Shown piece by piece: positions 1 through 9,056 of a DNA stretch of 61,397 nucleotides. The stretch covers positions 1 through 61,397 of the forward strand of contig JAJDTI010000201.1 in NCBI GenBank assembly GCA_022827245.1, given 5' to 3'. The notes beneath the pieces were generated by a model, which was given only the letters and a program-made list of their open reading frames with translations, was not told where the DNA came from and ran no database searches. How positions within the stretch are numbered: the stretch's first letter is position 1; each line of letters starts with the position of its first letter. This stretch comes from Pseudomonadales bacterium (lineage in GTDB: Bacteria > Pseudomonadota > Gammaproteobacteria > Pseudomonadales > Azotimanducaceae). A program made the position numbers and the translations under genes.

Positions 1-114
1 CGACTTGCCGCACCCGTTTGGGCCGACAACTGCGCTGCGATTCCCGAGGAAGCTGACCTTCGTTGGATCGACAAACGTCTTGAATCCGGCCAGCCTGATT
101 CCTGTGAGACGCAT
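1..114 (-). CDS. smc: Chromosome segregation protein SMC, N-terminal fragment (cut by window start)
   Basis: The first 38 codons of a minus-strand gene run off the left edge. The peptide opens [16 protein letters not shown] and reaches a Walker A motif, [10 protein letters not shown], at residues 29-38, which is the diagnostic start of bacterial SMC ATPases. SMC forms the condensin complex with ScpA and ScpB and organises the chromosome in the cytoplasm. The ATG lies at 112-114. The gene follows ccmI in the same direction after a 125-bp gap, so it may have its own promoter there; I see no clear one. Identification is from the N-terminal motif only; the hinge and C-terminal ATPase half are outside the window. 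Confidence 0.85.
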   Translation of the reverse strand, partial: MRLTGIRLAGFKTFVDPTKVSFLGNRSAVVGPNGCGKS

Positions 115-239
115 GCGGCGGCGTCATCCTCCCGTAGGGGCCGCGGCTAGTGTAAGGGAATCCCCCTGTGAATGCACCTTTGTGAAGTCGTTAGAAAAGC
201 ACGTCGGCCAACGCCGCCAGGGGCCGCCGGGCGGGCATT

Positions 240-1487
240 TCAGGGCACCCGCACGGCGATGTCCAGGGTCACTTCCTCCGCACCGTGCCGGACGGTCACC
301 GGACGGCTCTCGAAGTCCCCCGGCGCGCGCGTGGGGGAGCCGCTCATGCCGATCCGGGCGACCAGCTCGAAGGTCTCGAGGTCGGACAGCCGGCGCCCCG
401 CCATCATCGCGTCGGCATCGTTCAGCTCGAGCCGCGCCGGCAGGTCCGCCACCGTCAGCCGGCGTACCGCGTACGGGGGTCCACCGCCGGACTCCGCGCG
501 GGCAATGACGAACACCGGCGCGCCGGGATGCGCCCCGATCCCGGGGGAGACCGACACGGCCACGGGTACGCCTCCGGCCACGGCCGCCTCGCCGGCGTCG
601 GAACCGCTGTCTGCCGTCGCCCCACCGCCCACGGCGGACTCCTCGGCCCCCGCTCCCATGCGCTGGTGCGCGAGCTCAAGCGCCGCCCCGAACAGGTCGC
701 GCCGCGGTCCGGCCGGGGTGACCTGGAGCAGCCGGCCGAGATATCCGGACGCCTCGGAGGGCGCGCCGCGCTGCATCGCGTCCATCGCCAGCAGCTCGAG
801 CATCATGGGATGGTTTGGCTCCGCGGCCAGGACCCGGTCGACGGCCAGGCGCGTCTCCGGCCCCAGCCGGCCGCCGTCCGCCAGGTAGCGCGCCTGCGCC
901 CAGGCCGCCTCGACTTCGGCTTCCGGGGTGAGCGCGCGCAGCGCCGCGAGCGTTTCCGCCGCGCCCTCGAAATCGCGCATCCGGAGCTTCAGGTGACCGA
1001 GGTGGAACAGGCTCGAGCCGTCGTGGGGCCGCCGCGCAAGCCGGGCCGCGAGGGCGTCGGCGAGCGCGTCCAGGGTGTCCTCCGACGCGTTCGGATCCTG
1101 CAGCACCTCCGCCGCGCGCGCGAGTACCGGCGCACCGGGTTCACCCCACAGCGCATAGAGTCCCCAACTGACCGCCACGGCGAGCGCCGCGCCGACGGCC
1201 ACCGGCACCAGGCCGGCCGTCGCGGGCGCCGGCGCCGCTGCCGGGCTATCGTCCCCGGCCTCGTCATGCAGGCTCGCGATCAGTTCCGCGTCGAGGGCGG
1301 CGAGGTCGCTGTCGCTCAGGCCCTGCGCCTCACCCTCGGCCGCGAGCTCCCGGCGACGGTGTGCGAACACGCCGAGGTTCGCCCGGGCACGGTCCGTCCC
1401 GTCGCGCCCCCGCCGCCGCGCGCCGTACACGAAGCACGCCGCCACGGCGAGCGCCATCGCGATCACGCCGAAGGCGACCGCGGTCAC
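240..1487 (-). CDS. ccmI: Cytochrome c biogenesis protein CcmI (CycH-type)
   Basis: Predicted 415-residue membrane protein that presents apocytochrome c to the CcmF/CcmH haem lyase. It has a first membrane segment at about residues 3-22, a basic cytoplasmic stretch, a second membrane segment near residue 95-115, a TPR-rich middle, and the typical CcmI C-terminal domain (LELNDADAMMAGRRLS, then VVARIGMSG-like spacing). The start chosen is the GTG at 1485-1487, because it shares GTGA with the ccmH stop and places the membrane segment at the N terminus; the frame is open further upstream but only in ccmH antiphase. It is the last gene of the ccm operon before smc. Confidence 0.85.
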   Translation of the reverse strand: MTAVAFGVIAMALAVAACFVYGARRRGRDGTDRARANLGVFAHRRRELAAEGEAQGLSDSDLAALDAELIASLHDEAGDDSPAAAPAPATAGLVPVAVGAALAVAVSWGLYALWGEPGAPVLARAAEVLQDPNASEDTLDALADALAARLARRPHDGSSLFHLGHLKLRMRDFEGAAETLAALRALTPEAEVEAAWAQARYLADGGRLGPETRLAVDRVLAAEPNHPMMLELLAMDAMQRGAPSEASGYLGRLLQVTPAGPRRDLFGAALELAHQRMGAGAEESAVGGGATADSGSDAGEAAVAGGVPVAVSVSPGIGAHPGAPVFVIARAESGGGPPYAVRRLTVADLPARLELNDADAMMAGRRLSDLETFELVARIGMSGSPTRAPGDFESRPVTVRHGAEEVTLDIAVRVP

Positions 1488-1945
1488 GGCGCTTCGTCCA
1501 GCAACCGCGCCACCCGCTCGCGCTCCCGCTCGGTCAAGGACGCGGCGCGCCGGCGCAGCCCCGCGCGGACCAGCACGGCCACGCCGACTCCCGCCAACGC
1601 GAGTGGAGCGAACCACAGCGCCCAGGTGCCCGGCCCGAGCGGCGGGTCGTACAGCACGAAATCACCGTAGCGCGCCCGCAGGTGGGCCCGGATCTCGTCG
1701 TCACCGGCCCCCGCCGTCATCAGGCGCCGCACCGTGCGCCGGAGATCCACCGCGATCGGCGCACCCGAACTCGCGATGGACTCGTTCAGGCACTTCGGGC
1801 AGCGGAACTCGGACAGCAGCGCCTGGTAGCGCTCCGCCGTGGCGGCGTCGGGGAAGTCGAAACCGTCGATCGGCGACGCGCCGAGTGCCCCCGCGGCCAG
1901 CCAGACGCACCATGCCGCCAGGCCGATGCGCGACAGGCTACCCAT
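1484..1945 (-). CDS. ccmH: Cytochrome c maturation protein CcmH
   Basis: 153-residue periplasmic thioredoxin-like reductant of apocytochrome c haem-binding cysteines. A signal sequence covers about residues 1-23. The redox pair is in FRCPKC (Cys49 and Cys52), the CxxC of CcmH/CcmL. A membrane segment lies near residues 106-123. This is the short form of CcmH, so the TPR part is encoded separately as ccmI, as in Pseudomonas-type operons. Its start overlaps the end of ccmG by 8 bp and its stop overlaps ccmI by 4 bp, indicating translational coupling. Confidence 0.9.
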   Translation of the reverse strand: MGSLSRIGLAAWCVWLAAGALGASPIDGFDFPDAATAERYQALLSEFRCPKCLNESIASSGAPIAVDLRRTVRRLMTAGAGDDEIRAHLRARYGDFVLYDPPLGPGTWALWFAPLALAGVGVAVLVRAGLRRRAASLTERERERVARLLDEAP

Positions 1946-2483
1946 CCCCGGGGGTCCCGATTTCGGCGAGGACGGGGGCGATCTCCTCCCGCCAGACGCG
2001 GCCGTTGACCTCCCCTACCCGCTTGTAGCGAATCGTGCCCCCCGCATCCACGAGGAAGGTCTCCGGCGCACCGTACACGCCGAGATCGACCCCAAGGTCC
2101 CCGGCCAGGTCGACCACGTTGAAGTCGTAGGGATCGCCGTGCCGCGCGAGCCATGCGCGCGCCTCGGCGGGGTCGTCCTTGTAGTTGACGCCGACGATCG
2201 ACAGGCCCGTCGCTCGGCGGATGCGCATGAGTTCCCCGTGCTCGGCGAGGCAGGTCGGGCACCAGGTCGCCCAGACGTTGACCAGCCGCACGTCGCCGGC
2301 GACATCCGCCCGCGTAGCGCGTCCCGGCGGGTCGCCGAGCGTCGGCAGGTCGAACTCGGGGAACGGCTGTCCGACGAGCGCCGACGGCAGCAGCGTGGGG
2401 TCGCGCAGCGTGAAGCCGAGATACAGGATCCCGGCGAGGACAACGAACGCCGCCAGGGGCAGGAGACGGTGCATGCGGGTCAC
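1938..2483 (-). CDS. ccmG: Thiol:disulfide interchange protein CcmG (DsbE)
   Basis: 181-residue membrane-tethered thioredoxin that keeps CcmH and apocytochrome c reduced in the periplasm. It has an N-terminal membrane anchor (about residues 6-24), the active site WATWCPTC with Cys75 and Cys78, and the GAPETFLVD segment carrying the conserved cis-proline region of DsbE. Two starts are possible: GTG at 2481-2483, overlapping the ccmF stop as GTGA, or ATG at 2472-2474. I use the GTG because the same 4-bp overlap recurs through the operon; the difference is three residues. Confidence 0.9.
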   Translation of the reverse strand: MTRMHRLLPLAAFVVLAGILYLGFTLRDPTLLPSALVGQPFPEFDLPTLGDPPGRATRADVAGDVRLVNVWATWCPTCLAEHGELMRIRRATGLSIVGVNYKDDPAEARAWLARHGDPYDFNVVDLAGDLGVDLGVYGAPETFLVDAGGTIRYKRVGEVNGRVWREEIAPVLAEIGTPGDG

Positions 2484-4414
2484 GCGGTTGCGACGGCCTC
2501 CGCCGTCCTTCCCGCCGCGGCGTCACGGCGCGCTAGGCGCCGGTACCGCGCATCGGTGATCGACAGCGTGCCCCCCAGCGCGATCATGAGCGCCCCCAGC
2601 CATACCCAGCGCACCAACGGCTTGTCGTTGATGCGCACCGCCCAGGAGCCGTCCGGGAGCTTCTCGCCGAGGGTCACGTAGAGGTCCCGGGTGAAGCCCG
2701 CCGCGATGCCCGCCTCGGTCATCACCTGCGCACGGGCGTCGTACAGCCGTTTCTCCGGATACAGCGCCACGCCGCCGTCCGTGAGGAACTCTCCCCGGTC
2801 GGCGACGTAGTTCGGGCCGTCGACGCGCCGCAGGTCGGCGAACCGGTACGCCACGTCGTTCAGGACGACGGTGTCGCCGACGGCCATGCGCGCATCGACG
2901 GCATGGGAGAACGTGCTGGTCACCGCGATGCCAACGAGGCTCACCGCGAACCCGAGATGCGCCAGGACCATTCCGGCGTAGCCGCGTGTCCAGGAGGACC
3001 GCCGCCGCCAGGCGTCCGACGCGTGCACGCCGGCGATCCACGCCGCCAGCGCGACCGCCAGGGCCGCGCCAGGCTCGAACGTGCCCGCGAACGCCAGGGG
3101 CAGCGCCACCCCGAGAATCGCGGCCGCGCCGAGCATCAGCGCCGCCCCCCGGAACAGCCGGGCCGGCGTGCGGCGCCAGCGCGAGACGGGCGCCACCGCC
3201 AGGGCCGCCGCCAGCACGAACATCATCGGCACGAAGACGCGATTGAAGTAGGGCGGTCCGATGGAGATCTTCTCGCCGCCCGTGGCCGCCTCGTAGGCGA
3301 GCGGGTACAGCGTCCCGATCATCACCACCGCGAGCGCCACGACCAGGATCACGTTGTTCAGCAACAGTAGCAGCTCGCGGGACGCGCCCGCATAGCCGGC
3401 GCGGCTGCCGAGACCGGGCGCCCGCAGGGCATAGAGCGTCAGTGCGCCTCCGACCGTCGCCACCAGGAGCGCGAGCAGGAACAGCCCGCGTTCCGGGTCG
3501 ACGGCGAACGCGTGCACCGACGTGAGCACTCCGGACCGCACGATGAAGGCGCCGAGCAGCGAGAGGGAGAACGCGGCGACCGCGAGGAACAGGGTCCAGC
3601 TCTTGAACGCGCCGCGCTTCTCCGTCACCGCCAGCGAGTGCACGAGCGCCGTGCCGGCGAGCCAGGGCATGAACGACGCGTTCTCCACCGGGTCCCAGAA
3701 CCACCAGCCGCCCCAGCCGAGCTCGTAGTAGGCCCACCAGCTCCCGAGCGCGATGCCGACCGTCAGAAAGGCCCAGGCGACGTTGGTCCACGGCCGCGTC
3801 CAGCGCGCCCACACCGCGTCGAGCCGCCCGGAAAGGAGCGCCGCCACCGCGAACGAGAACGCCACGGCGAAGCCGACGTACCCCGTGTACAGCAGCGGCG
3901 GGTGCACGATGAGGCCGAAGTCCTGCAGCAGCGGGTTGAGATCGGCGCCCTCCGCCGGCGCGCCGGGCAGCAGGCGTTCGAAGGGCGTGCTGGTGCTCAG
4001 CAGGAACAGCAGGAATCCCGCGTTCAGCAGGCCCATCGTGCCGAGCACGCGCCCGTGGATCTCGGCCGGCAGCCGCCCGCCCCCGACGCTCACCGCCCAC
4101 GTCCAGGCCGCCATGATCGTGGTCCACAGCAGGAAGGAACCTTCGTGGGCCCCCCACGCCGCGCTCGCCCGGTAGTACCAGGGGAGCCGGGTGTTGGAGT
4201 TCTCCGCCACGTAGGCGACCGAGAAATCGCTGACCAGGAACGCGTGCACGAGGACGCCGAAGCCCGCGACCAGGAGCACGAGCTGCCCTCCGGCGAGCGT
4301 CGCTGCGGCACTGCGCCAGGCCGGGTTCGCGGCGCTCGCGTAGCCGGCGGCGGCCAGGCCTACCGCCGCCAGGAGGGCGAGGATCGTCGCGAAGTGGCCG
4401 AGTTCGACGATCAC
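2480..4414 (-). CDS. ccmF: Haem lyase CcmF
   Basis: 644-residue polytopic membrane protein that ligates haem from holo-CcmE to apocytochrome c. The WWD haem-binding signature is clear as [19 protein letters not shown], and the sequence has many hydrophobic segments plus a large periplasmic loop near the C terminus ([16 protein letters not shown] onward) typical of CcmF. Length fits the family (about 640-660). Start is GTG at 4412-4414, sharing GTGA with the ccmE stop. It is the largest product of the operon and sits between ccmE and ccmG in canonical order. Confidence 0.93.
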   Translation of the reverse strand: MIVELGHFATILALLAAVGLAAAGYASAANPAWRSAAATLAGGQLVLLVAGFGVLVHAFLVSDFSVAYVAENSNTRLPWYYRASAAWGAHEGSFLLWTTIMAAWTWAVSVGGGRLPAEIHGRVLGTMGLLNAGFLLFLLSTSTPFERLLPGAPAEGADLNPLLQDFGLIVHPPLLYTGYVGFAVAFSFAVAALLSGRLDAVWARWTRPWTNVAWAFLTVGIALGSWWAYYELGWGGWWFWDPVENASFMPWLAGTALVHSLAVTEKRGAFKSWTLFLAVAAFSLSLLGAFIVRSGVLTSVHAFAVDPERGLFLLALLVATVGGALTLYALRAPGLGSRAGYAGASRELLLLLNNVILVVALAVVMIGTLYPLAYEAATGGEKISIGPPYFNRVFVPMMFVLAAALAVAPVSRWRRTPARLFRGAALMLGAAAILGVALPLAFAGTFEPGAALAVALAAWIAGVHASDAWRRRSSWTRGYAGMVLAHLGFAVSLVGIAVTSTFSHAVDARMAVGDTVVLNDVAYRFADLRRVDGPNYVADRGEFLTDGGVALYPEKRLYDARAQVMTEAGIAAGFTRDLYVTLGEKLPDGSWAVRINDKPLVRWVWLGALMIALGGTLSITDARYRRLARRDAAAGRTAEAVATA

Positions 4415-4848
4415 GGGTCCGCCGCCTGGTGCGCCGCGAGGTCCGCGATCTCCGGCGGCATGTAGTTCTCGTCGTGTTTCGCGAGGACTTCGTGCGCCAT
4501 GAAGGTCCCTCCCGCGTCGAGCTGCCCCGTCACCAGGATCCCCTGCCCCTCGCGAAACAGGTCGGGAAGGATCCCCACGAACCGGACGGGGAAATCGGAT
4601 CCCTGGAAGTCCGACAGCACGAACGTCACGCCAAGGCCCTCCGCGTCCCGCGAGACGCTCCCCGGAGTCACCATGCCGCCGGCGCGAATGGTCGTCCCCA
4701 CCGGGGCCGTGCCGTTCACGATCCGCTCCGGCGGATGGAAGGCGTTGATGTTCTCGTTCAGCGCCACGAGCACGAGCGCAACGGTCGCGGCGGTCCCGGC
4801 GAGCAGGAAGACGGCGGCGGCGAGGCGGCCGCGGCGGGCCCGGTTCAT
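4411..4848 (-). CDS. ccmE: Haem chaperone CcmE
   Basis: 145-residue periplasmic haem chaperone with an N-terminal anchor (about residues 9-30) and an OB-fold. The covalent haem-binding histidine is in VLAKHDENY (His125, with Tyr129), matching the E. coli CcmE motif. The ATG at 4846-4848 is preceded by a strong Shine-Dalgarno (GAGGAGGGAAGG) and overlaps the ccmD stop as ATGA; the frame is open upstream but that extension is arginine-rich ccmD shadow. Its stop overlaps the GTG of ccmF. Confidence 0.93.
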   Translation of the reverse strand: MNRARRGRLAAAVFLLAGTAATVALVLVALNENINAFHPPERIVNGTAPVGTTIRAGGMVTPGSVSRDAEGLGVTFVLSDFQGSDFPVRFVGILPDLFREGQGILVTGQLDAGGTFMAHEVLAKHDENYMPPEIADLAAHQAADP

Positions 4849-5054
4849 CCTTCCCTCCTCTCTCGGCCGCGGCGCTGTTCGTCGCGGCGTGCGTCGGCGT
4901 CCCGCCGTGCGTGGGCCTCCCGCCGTGCGTGAGAAAGGAAGCGCCGCCGCGCGACGATCGGCCGCAGCCCCAGCGCCGCGAGTACCGCGAAGGAGATGCC
5001 GTAGGCCAGCCACACGTAGAGCCCGTGACCGCCCATCGCGAGGAACTCGCTCAC
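4845..5054 (-). CDS. ccmD: Haem exporter accessory protein CcmD
   Basis: 69-residue single-pass membrane protein that releases holo-CcmE from CcmC and the CcmAB ATPase. The core [19 protein letters not shown] matches the CcmD family, followed by a long, very basic and alanine-rich tail (residues about 40-69) that is longer than in E. coli. It was placed by the GTG at 5052-5054, overlapping the ccmC stop as GTGA, and the TGA at 4845-4847, overlapping the ccmE ATG. The Shine-Dalgarno for ccmE lies inside the tail codons. Confidence 0.88.
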   Translation of the reverse strand: MSEFLAMGGHGLYVWLAYGISFAVLAALGLRPIVARRRFLSHARREAHARRDADARRDEQRRGRERREG

Positions 5055-5800
5055 GAGGCGCGCTCCAGCCAGTCGCGCACCCACTGCGCGTCCGCCTCGC
5101 GCAGCAGCACTTCGTTGCGCAGCCCCGCGACCAGGAACGCCGCCACCAGGGCGTAGAAACCGACCATGTTGATGAGCAGCGGCACCCACATCGACGGGGG
5201 CATCGCCGGCGCCGCCGTGAAGGTGATGCTCGCCGGCTGGTGCAGGGTCAGCCACCAGTCCACCGAGTACTTGATGATCGGCACGTTCACCGTGCCGACG
5301 ATGGCGAGGACCGCGGCCGCGCGGCCCGCCTGGTCGGCGCGCGGAATGGCCTGGCGCAGGGCCACGATGCCCAAATACAGAAAGAACAGGACCAGGACGG
5401 ATGTCGTCCGGGCGTCCCACACCCACCAGGCGCCCCAGGTCGGCCGCCCCCAGATCGCTCCCGTCAGCAGCGCGATGCCGGTGACGGCCATGCCGACCGG
5501 GGCCGTCACGGCGATGAACATGTCCGCGAGCTTCATGCGCCAGACCAGCACGACGATCCCGGCCACCCCCATCGCCACGTAGAGCGCCTCGGCGAGGTGC
5601 GCCGACGGCACGTGGATGTAGATGATCCGGTAGCTGTCGCCCTGCTGGTAGTCGGGCGGCGCGAAGCCGAGCCCCCACACGGTCCCGACGCCCAGCAGCG
5701 TGACGCCGACCGCCAGGAAGCCGACCAGCCACGGACGCGAGAGGTCGAAGAACCAGCGCGGCGACCCCATGCGGTGGAACCAGGTGGTGAAGCGGCCCAC
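5051..5800 (-). CDS. ccmC: Haem exporter protein CcmC
   Basis: 249-residue membrane protein that attaches haem to CcmE. Six membrane segments are visible and the WWD motif reads [15 protein letters not shown] conserved periplasmic histidine is in IYIHVPSAH. The GTG start at 5798-5800 is one base downstream of the ccmB stop. Length is normal for CcmC (about 245). Confidence 0.93.
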   Translation of the reverse strand: MGRFTTWFHRMGSPRWFFDLSRPWLVGFLAVGVTLLGVGTVWGLGFAPPDYQQGDSYRIIYIHVPSAHLAEALYVAMGVAGIVVLVWRMKLADMFIAVTAPVGMAVTGIALLTGAIWGRPTWGAWWVWDARTTSVLVLFFLYLGIVALRQAIPRADQAGRAAAVLAIVGTVNVPIIKYSVDWWLTLHQPASITFTAAPAMPPSMWVPLLINMVGFYALVAAFLVAGLRNEVLLREADAQWVRDWLERAS

Positions 5801-5801
5801 G

Positions 5802-6470
5802 TCAGTACTCCTGGCTGACCCTGAGCGCGAGGCCGACCGCGAACGGCGCGAGGGTCAGGGCGGCTGCGAGCAGCGCGCCGAGCCAGAGGAATTCGGCGGC
5901 CGGGCTCGCGCCCGAGGCGGCCGCGAGACTCGCGCCGGCGCCGAATATCAGCACCGGTACGAAGAGCGGCAGGGCGATCACGGCCGCGAGCATGCCGCCC
6001 CGCCCGAGGCCGACCGTGAGCGCCGCCGCGATCGCGCCGATCAGCGTCAGCGCCGGCGTACCGAGCGCCAGGCTTCCCGCCAGCGCGGGGAGCCCCTCCG
6101 CGGGCACCTGCAGCATCAGTCCCGCGAGCGGCGAGAGGGCCGTCAGGACCAGCCCGGTCACGCACCAGTGCGCGAACAGCTTGGCCAGCACCGCCACGAA
6201 CAGCGGCCGTCCGTGCAGCAGCAATTGCTCCAGGGTGCCGTCCTCGAAGTCGCGGCGAAACAGCGTGTCCGTCCCCATCATCGTCGCGAGCAGCGCCAGC
6301 ACCCACACCATGCCGGGCGCAAGTTCGCCCATGGCTTGCCGGTCCGGCCCCATGCTGAGGCCGAACAGGACGACCGTCAATGCGAAGAACGCCACCGGGT
6401 GCACCGCGTCGGCACGCGCCCGAAACGCGACCAGGAAGTCCCGGCGAACCTGCGCGACCGCGATGCTCAT
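5802..6470 (-). CDS. ccmB: Haem exporter protein CcmB (ABC permease)
   Basis: 222-residue, six-segment membrane subunit of the CcmAB complex, which uses ATP to release haem-loaded CcmE from CcmC. The cytoplasmic motif RRDFEDGTLEQLLL is diagnostic of CcmB. The ATG at 6468-6470 overlaps the ccmA TGA; the frame is open upstream but that is antiphase to ccmA. One base separates it from ccmC. Confidence 0.93.
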   Translation of the reverse strand: MSIAVAQVRRDFLVAFRARADAVHPVAFFALTVVLFGLSMGPDRQAMGELAPGMVWVLALLATMMGTDTLFRRDFEDGTLEQLLLHGRPLFVAVLAKLFAHWCVTGLVLTALSPLAGLMLQVPAEGLPALAGSLALGTPALTLIGAIAAALTVGLGRGGMLAAVIALPLFVPVLIFGAGASLAAASGASPAAEFLWLGALLAAALTLAPFAVGLALRVSQEY

Positions 6471-7072
6471 CCGGGCAACTCGAGGCGACCCGCGTCCGGC
6501 AGGCCCACCGGCTCGTGCGTCGCGCACAGGACCGCGCCCCCCGCGTCCCGGTGGCGGTCGATGAGCGACCGCACCAGGTCCTGGCCCGCGTCGTCGAGCG
6601 CCGAGAACGGCTCGTCCAGCAGCCACAGCGGGGCCTCCGTGACGACGAGGCGCGCCAGCGCCGCGCGCCGCCGCTGCCCCGCCGACAGCGTCGCGCAGGG
6701 CACGCGCCCCGCGCGGCCGAGCCCCACGGTGTCGACGGCGTCCCGGCAGACGTCGGCGTCGCGGGACAGCCCCTCGAGGGCGAGGTACCAGCGGATGTTC
6801 TCCAGTGCGCTCAGCATCGGGTTCACGCCGGGCTTGTGTCCGAGGTACAGGGGCCGTTCCGGCGGACGGACCCGCACGCTGCCGGCCTCCTCCGTGAAGA
6901 GCCCGGCTATGCAGCGCAGCAGCGTCGTCTTGCCGCTGCCGTTCGGGCCGCGGACCTCCACGAGGTCACCGGCCGAGAGCGTCAGTTCGACGCCCTCGAA
7001 CAGCGTCCGGCCGTTGACGCCGCACGCCAGGCCGCGAGTGCACAACAGCGGTTCGTTCGAGGGGTCGGCCAC
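6467..7072 (-). CDS. ccmA: Haem exporter ATP-binding protein CcmA
   Basis: 201-residue ABC ATPase, first gene of the ccm operon. Walker A is GPNGSGKTT (residues 42-50), the signature is LSAGQRRR, Walker B is LWLLDEP and the switch histidine is in CATHEP. The start is GTG at 7070-7072. No Shine-Dalgarno is visible, and a perfect TATAAT lies only 9 bp upstream, so the message may be leaderless (see the promoter entry). All nine ccm genes are present in one direction with overlaps or one-base gaps from A to I. Confidence 0.92.
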   Translation of the reverse strand: MADPSNEPLLCTRGLACGVNGRTLFEGVELTLSAGDLVEVRGPNGSGKTTLLRCIAGLFTEEAGSVRVRPPERPLYLGHKPGVNPMLSALENIRWYLALEGLSRDADVCRDAVDTVGLGRAGRVPCATLSAGQRRRAALARLVVTEAPLWLLDEPFSALDDAGQDLVRSLIDRHRDAGGAVLCATHEPVGLPDAGRLELPG

Positions 7073-7081
7073 AAGCCGGGC

Positions 7082-7087
7082 ATTATA
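7082..7087 (-). promoter_or_regulatory. Consensus -10 box (TATAAT) for the ccm operon
   Basis: A perfect TATAAT on the minus strand ends 9 bp before the GTG of ccmA, inside a 64-bp gap after the amidohydrolase stop at 7137. A start site about 7 bp downstream of the box would put the 5' end only a few nucleotides before the GTG, implying a leaderless or near-leaderless transcript. No good -35 hexamer is seen at 16-18 bp. The call rests on the hexamer and the position. Confidence 0.5.
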
Positions 7088-7136
7088 GGCGACGGGGACG
7101 CCCGTACCCCGCCGGGCCAGCCCCTGTCCACGCCCG

Positions 7137-8300
7137 TCAGACGCCGTACAGCGCCTTCACGTTGTCGCGCGTGATGCGAATCCGATCGCCCGCCGGGACA
7201 TTCTCGAACAGTTCGTCCAGCACGGCCTCGGAACACGGCCACGTCGAGTCCGTATGGGGATAGTCCGAACCCCACATGAGCCGGTCCACGCCGACGAGGT
7301 CCCGGGTCGCGAGGGCCGGCTGGTCGTCCTCGATGGTGGCGTGGAACTGCCGGCGCCAGATCTCGTGCGGCGGCGGGCCGGAGGGCGCATCGGGCAGGCT
7401 GCGCCACTCGCGCTGCTGGCCCTGGTGGACGCGGTCGAGCCAGTGGGCGATCCAGCCGGCGTTGAACTCCGCCACCACGATCGGCAGCCGCGGGTGGCGT
7501 TCGCACACCCCGCGGCACATGAACTCGACGATCGTGCGCTGCACCGCGCCCTGCGCGGCCGCGTAGTCGGCGATCGCATCGCGCCGCGCGCGGGAACGGT
7601 GTTCGGGCGGCACGTACGCATTCGTGCCCACGTGCAGCGACAGCGGGAAGGCCGCCTCCTCCGCCCGCGCCCAGATCGGCTCGTACGCGTCGTCGAAGTA
7701 CGGGCGCTCGTGCGGCGAGGTACAGGGAATGCAGCCCCCCTTGAACCCCATCGCCAGCACCCGGTCGAGCTCCCGCGCGGCCGCTTCGGGGTCCTGCACC
7801 GGGATCGCGGCCAGGCCGTGGACGCGGCCGTTGGAAGCGCTCGCGTAGTCGTGGAGCCAGTCGTTGTAGTTTTTCTGCAGCGCGACGAGCAGGGCCGTGT
7901 CGGGCAGGCTGAACATCGGGAAGAAGCCGGGATACACGAACTCGGCCTCGAGGCCGTCGAGGTCCTGGTCCTCGTGGCGCCAGGCGCCGTCCACGAGGCC
8001 CCGGCGCATCCCCGCGTAGCCCTTCGCGAACAGCGCCGCGATCTCGGGATCCTCCATGTGCGCGACGTCGGGCTTGTGTCCGGCAGTACGGGCGAGGGGC
8101 TCGTTGCGGGCGAGCCGGGTGGACGCGAGTCCCATCTGGGCGACGCTGACGCCCCGCGGATTCCACGCGGGGACCACGATGCGGTCGCCCTCCCCCTCGG
8201 TGTGCACGACCCGTGGCGCCTCGTCCCCGAAACGGTCGGCGAGCCCGGCGAACACATCAGGGCCCTCCACCACGTGGGAGTCCGCGGAAATCGGTTTCAT
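7137..8300 (-). CDS. Amidohydrolase_2 family metal-dependent hydrolase
   Basis: 387-residue cytoplasmic TIM-barrel protein of the amidohydrolase_2 (PF04909-type) group, which contains ACMSD-like decarboxylases and hydrolases. Visible features are the early ISADSHVVEGP strand (D-x-H metal site), FPLSLHVGTNAY in the barrel, VVAEFNAGWIAHWLDR, and MWGSDYPHTDSTWP with the catalytic Asp near the C terminus. The ATG at 8298-8300 follows GGAGG with 5-bp spacing; a GTG at 8322-8324 overlapping the upstream gene's stop is the alternative. Substrate is unknown. A paralogue lies at 35680-36807. Confidence 0.8.
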   Translation of the reverse strand: MKPISADSHVVEGPDVFAGLADRFGDEAPRVVHTEGEGDRIVVPAWNPRGVSVAQMGLASTRLARNEPLARTAGHKPDVAHMEDPEIAALFAKGYAGMRRGLVDGAWRHEDQDLDGLEAEFVYPGFFPMFSLPDTALLVALQKNYNDWLHDYASASNGRVHGLAAIPVQDPEAAARELDRVLAMGFKGGCIPCTSPHERPYFDDAYEPIWARAEEAAFPLSLHVGTNAYVPPEHRSRARRDAIADYAAAQGAVQRTIVEFMCRGVCERHPRLPIVVAEFNAGWIAHWLDRVHQGQQREWRSLPDAPSGPPPHEIWRRQFHATIEDDQPALATRDLVGVDRLMWGSDYPHTDSTWPCSEAVLDELFENVPAGDRIRITRDNVKALYGV

Positions 8301-8320
8301 GGTTGCCTCCGGTATCGTGT

Positions 8321-8950
8321 TCACAGTCCCCGCAGCGCTTCCTCGAGCGGCATCTCGCCGTCGAGCAGGCTGAAGGTCTTGCCGACGGTGTTGTCGAGGT
8401 CCAGGCAGCGGACCAGCACTTCGGCGAGGTTCTCCCGCGATGTCAGGCCCCGGCCATGGAGTTCCGGGCTGACCGCGACGCGCTCCGTCGCCGGTTCGTC
8501 CGTCAGCCCGCCGGGGCAGACGATCGTGTAGTCGAGGTCCGTCTCGCGCAGGTGGTTGTCCGCGTGCGCCTTGGCCTTGTGGTAGTGGGCGATCGGCGAG
8601 GTGCTGTGAATGTCGTTGTTGATCGAGCTCAGCATCACGTAGCGGCGCGCGCCCGCCACCTGCGCCGCCACCATCGAGCGGATCGCCCCGAGGTGGTCCA
8701 CGAGGACCGTCTTGTCCCTGCCCGTGTGACCGCCGGAGCCGGCCGCGAATATGACCGCGTCCATCCCGGCGACGGCGTGGTCGACGGGATACTCGAGATC
8801 GCCCAGCACCGTCGGCACGCCGAGCGCGTCGAACTTTGGCCGCTGGGCCGGGTCCCGGATCATCGCCACGGGATCGTGACGGCCTCCCGCGAGCCTCCTC
8901 AAGACTCGCGTGGCCGTGTTGCCGTTCGCCCCGATCACCAGCACCCGCAT
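8321..8950 (-). CDS. NAD(P)-binding atypical SDR / NmrA-like oxidoreductase
   Basis: 209-residue Rossmann protein. The dinucleotide-binding loop is VIGANGNTATRVLRRL (residues 5-20), followed by DAVIFAAGSGG and YVMLSSINND, and a HYHKAKAHAD segment in the place of the SDR YxxxK (YHKAK). This matches the SDR_a5 class of short NAD(P)-binding proteins. The ATG follows GGAGGGACGGCC. It probably forms an operon with the downstream amidohydrolase (20-bp gap), which suggests a shared but unidentified substrate. Confidence 0.75.
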   Translation of the reverse strand: MRVLVIGANGNTATRVLRRLAGGRHDPVAMIRDPAQRPKFDALGVPTVLGDLEYPVDHAVAGMDAVIFAAGSGGHTGRDKTVLVDHLGAIRSMVAAQVAGARRYVMLSSINNDIHSTSPIAHYHKAKAHADNHLRETDLDYTIVCPGGLTDEPATERVAVSPELHGRGLTSRENLAEVLVRCLDLDNTVGKTFSLLDGEMPLEEALRGL

Positions 8951-9013
8951 GGCCGTCCCTCCCCGAGTTGCGGCGGCGTCAACTCATGCTAACGTCCGGG
9001 CACGGCCCGGCGC

Positions 9014-9031
9014 GAGCCCGCCCGCGGGCTC
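9014..9031 (+). repeat. 8-bp inverted repeat in the 5' leader of the S9 peptidase
   Basis: GAGCCCGC and GCGGGCTC are separated by 2 bp and lie about 15 bp before the Shine-Dalgarno (AGGAG, 9046-9050). A hairpin here could influence translation or mark an operator. A possible promoter lies just upstream: TTGCGG at 8969-8974, 16 bp, TAACGT at 8991-8996. Confidence 0.4.
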
Positions 9032-9056
9032 AACCGCCGCGACAGAGGAGTGAAGC

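Noticed and set aside
131..147. Further TAG-hairpin element near the left edge (CCGTAGGGGCCGCGG)
   Set aside because: It shares TAGGGG but lacks the CTYGY loop and paired arms, and no gene stops there.
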